From contig JAXMBL010000004.1 of assembly GCA_046349915.1 (NCBI GenBank), positions 1,178,001-1,242,000 of the forward strand: a stretch of 64,000 nucleotides of DNA, given 5' to 3'. Made by a program: the position numbers and the translations under genes. This DNA comes from CAIXSC01 sp046349915 (GTDB lineage Bacteria > Planctomycetota > Planctomycetia > Pirellulales > Pirellulaceae). Below the pieces are notes generated by a model. The model was not told the DNA's origin. It saw nothing but the letters and a program-made list of their open reading frames with translations, and did no database searches. Below are positions 63,937-64,000 of the stretch, piece by piece; the stretch's first letter is position 1; every line of letters begins with the position of its first letter.

Positions 63937-64000
63937 GGGGCGGTGCGGTTCTTGTAGTTCTTTGGGTGGGGTTGTATTCTGGGGGCTTGTGGTTGGCCCT

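Overview
The window looks like a chromosomal segment of a planctomycete, most likely of the Pirellula/Rhodopirellula type. The base composition is moderately GC-rich. Planctomycete hallmarks seen directly are a giant LEPR-XLL-type secreted protein, an ECF sigma factor coupled to a membrane Ser/Thr kinase with WD40 repeats, a CHAT-domain protein with TPR-like repeats, a signal peptidase I with large insertions, and a deoxyhypusine-synthase-like enzyme. I see no rRNA, tRNA, CRISPR array, insertion sequence or phage gene. The taxonomic placement is an inference from gene content.

Left part (1-29,287): a truncated ORF and a 1,492-residue RCC1/cadherin/RTX-repeat protein are followed by a coupled sigma factor-kinase pair (5,194-9,278) and an NfeD-flotillin-hypothetical operon (9,379-11,897). 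Metabolic and envelope genes come next: a beta-hydroxyacid dehydrogenase, a soluble transhydrogenase, a MoxR-like ATPase with an altered Walker A, a polytopic membrane protein, a CHAP/NlpC-like protein, a deoxyhypusine-synthase-like protein, a D-threonine-aldolase-like PLP enzyme, a CDP-alcohol phosphatidyltransferase, a Tat-exported protein, a sugar epimerase and a CPBP protease. The intergenic spaces carry REP-like palindromes, arranged as two inverted doublets around the epimerase/CPBP pair. A run of strong hairpins ending in a T-tract (17,421-17,614) is a candidate structured RNA, and an orphan minus-strand terminator lies at about 13,066-13,096.

Middle part (29,288-41,868): an unrecognised 1,145-residue protein with a P-loop-like motif, a BNR-type secreted protein, the CHAT protein, a small secreted protein, and an apparent cluster of lepB, an lptB-like ABC ATPase and a TPR protein.

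Right part (about 42,160-63,837): a type VI secretion system. The minus strand carries, in transcription order, an outer-membrane-barrel-like protein, tssA, tssB, tssC, two divergent hcp genes, tagJ/impE, tssE, tssF, tssG, tssH/clpV and an unknown protein. Divergent to it on the plus strand lie tssK, tssL and a short tssM-like gene. A second, single-chain sheath gene (TssB-like domain fused to a TssC-like domain) plus an unknown partner sits at 42,160-44,974. No tssJ, vgrG or PAAR gene is present in the window. The TssM-like protein lacks both a P-loop and the large periplasmic domain, and an outer-membrane-like protein is embedded in the operon. Together these point to an unusual membrane complex. 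The fused extra sheath and this short-TssM/barrel arrangement are the best candidates for undescribed biology. The window ends with 14 perfect copies of a 7-bp repeat.
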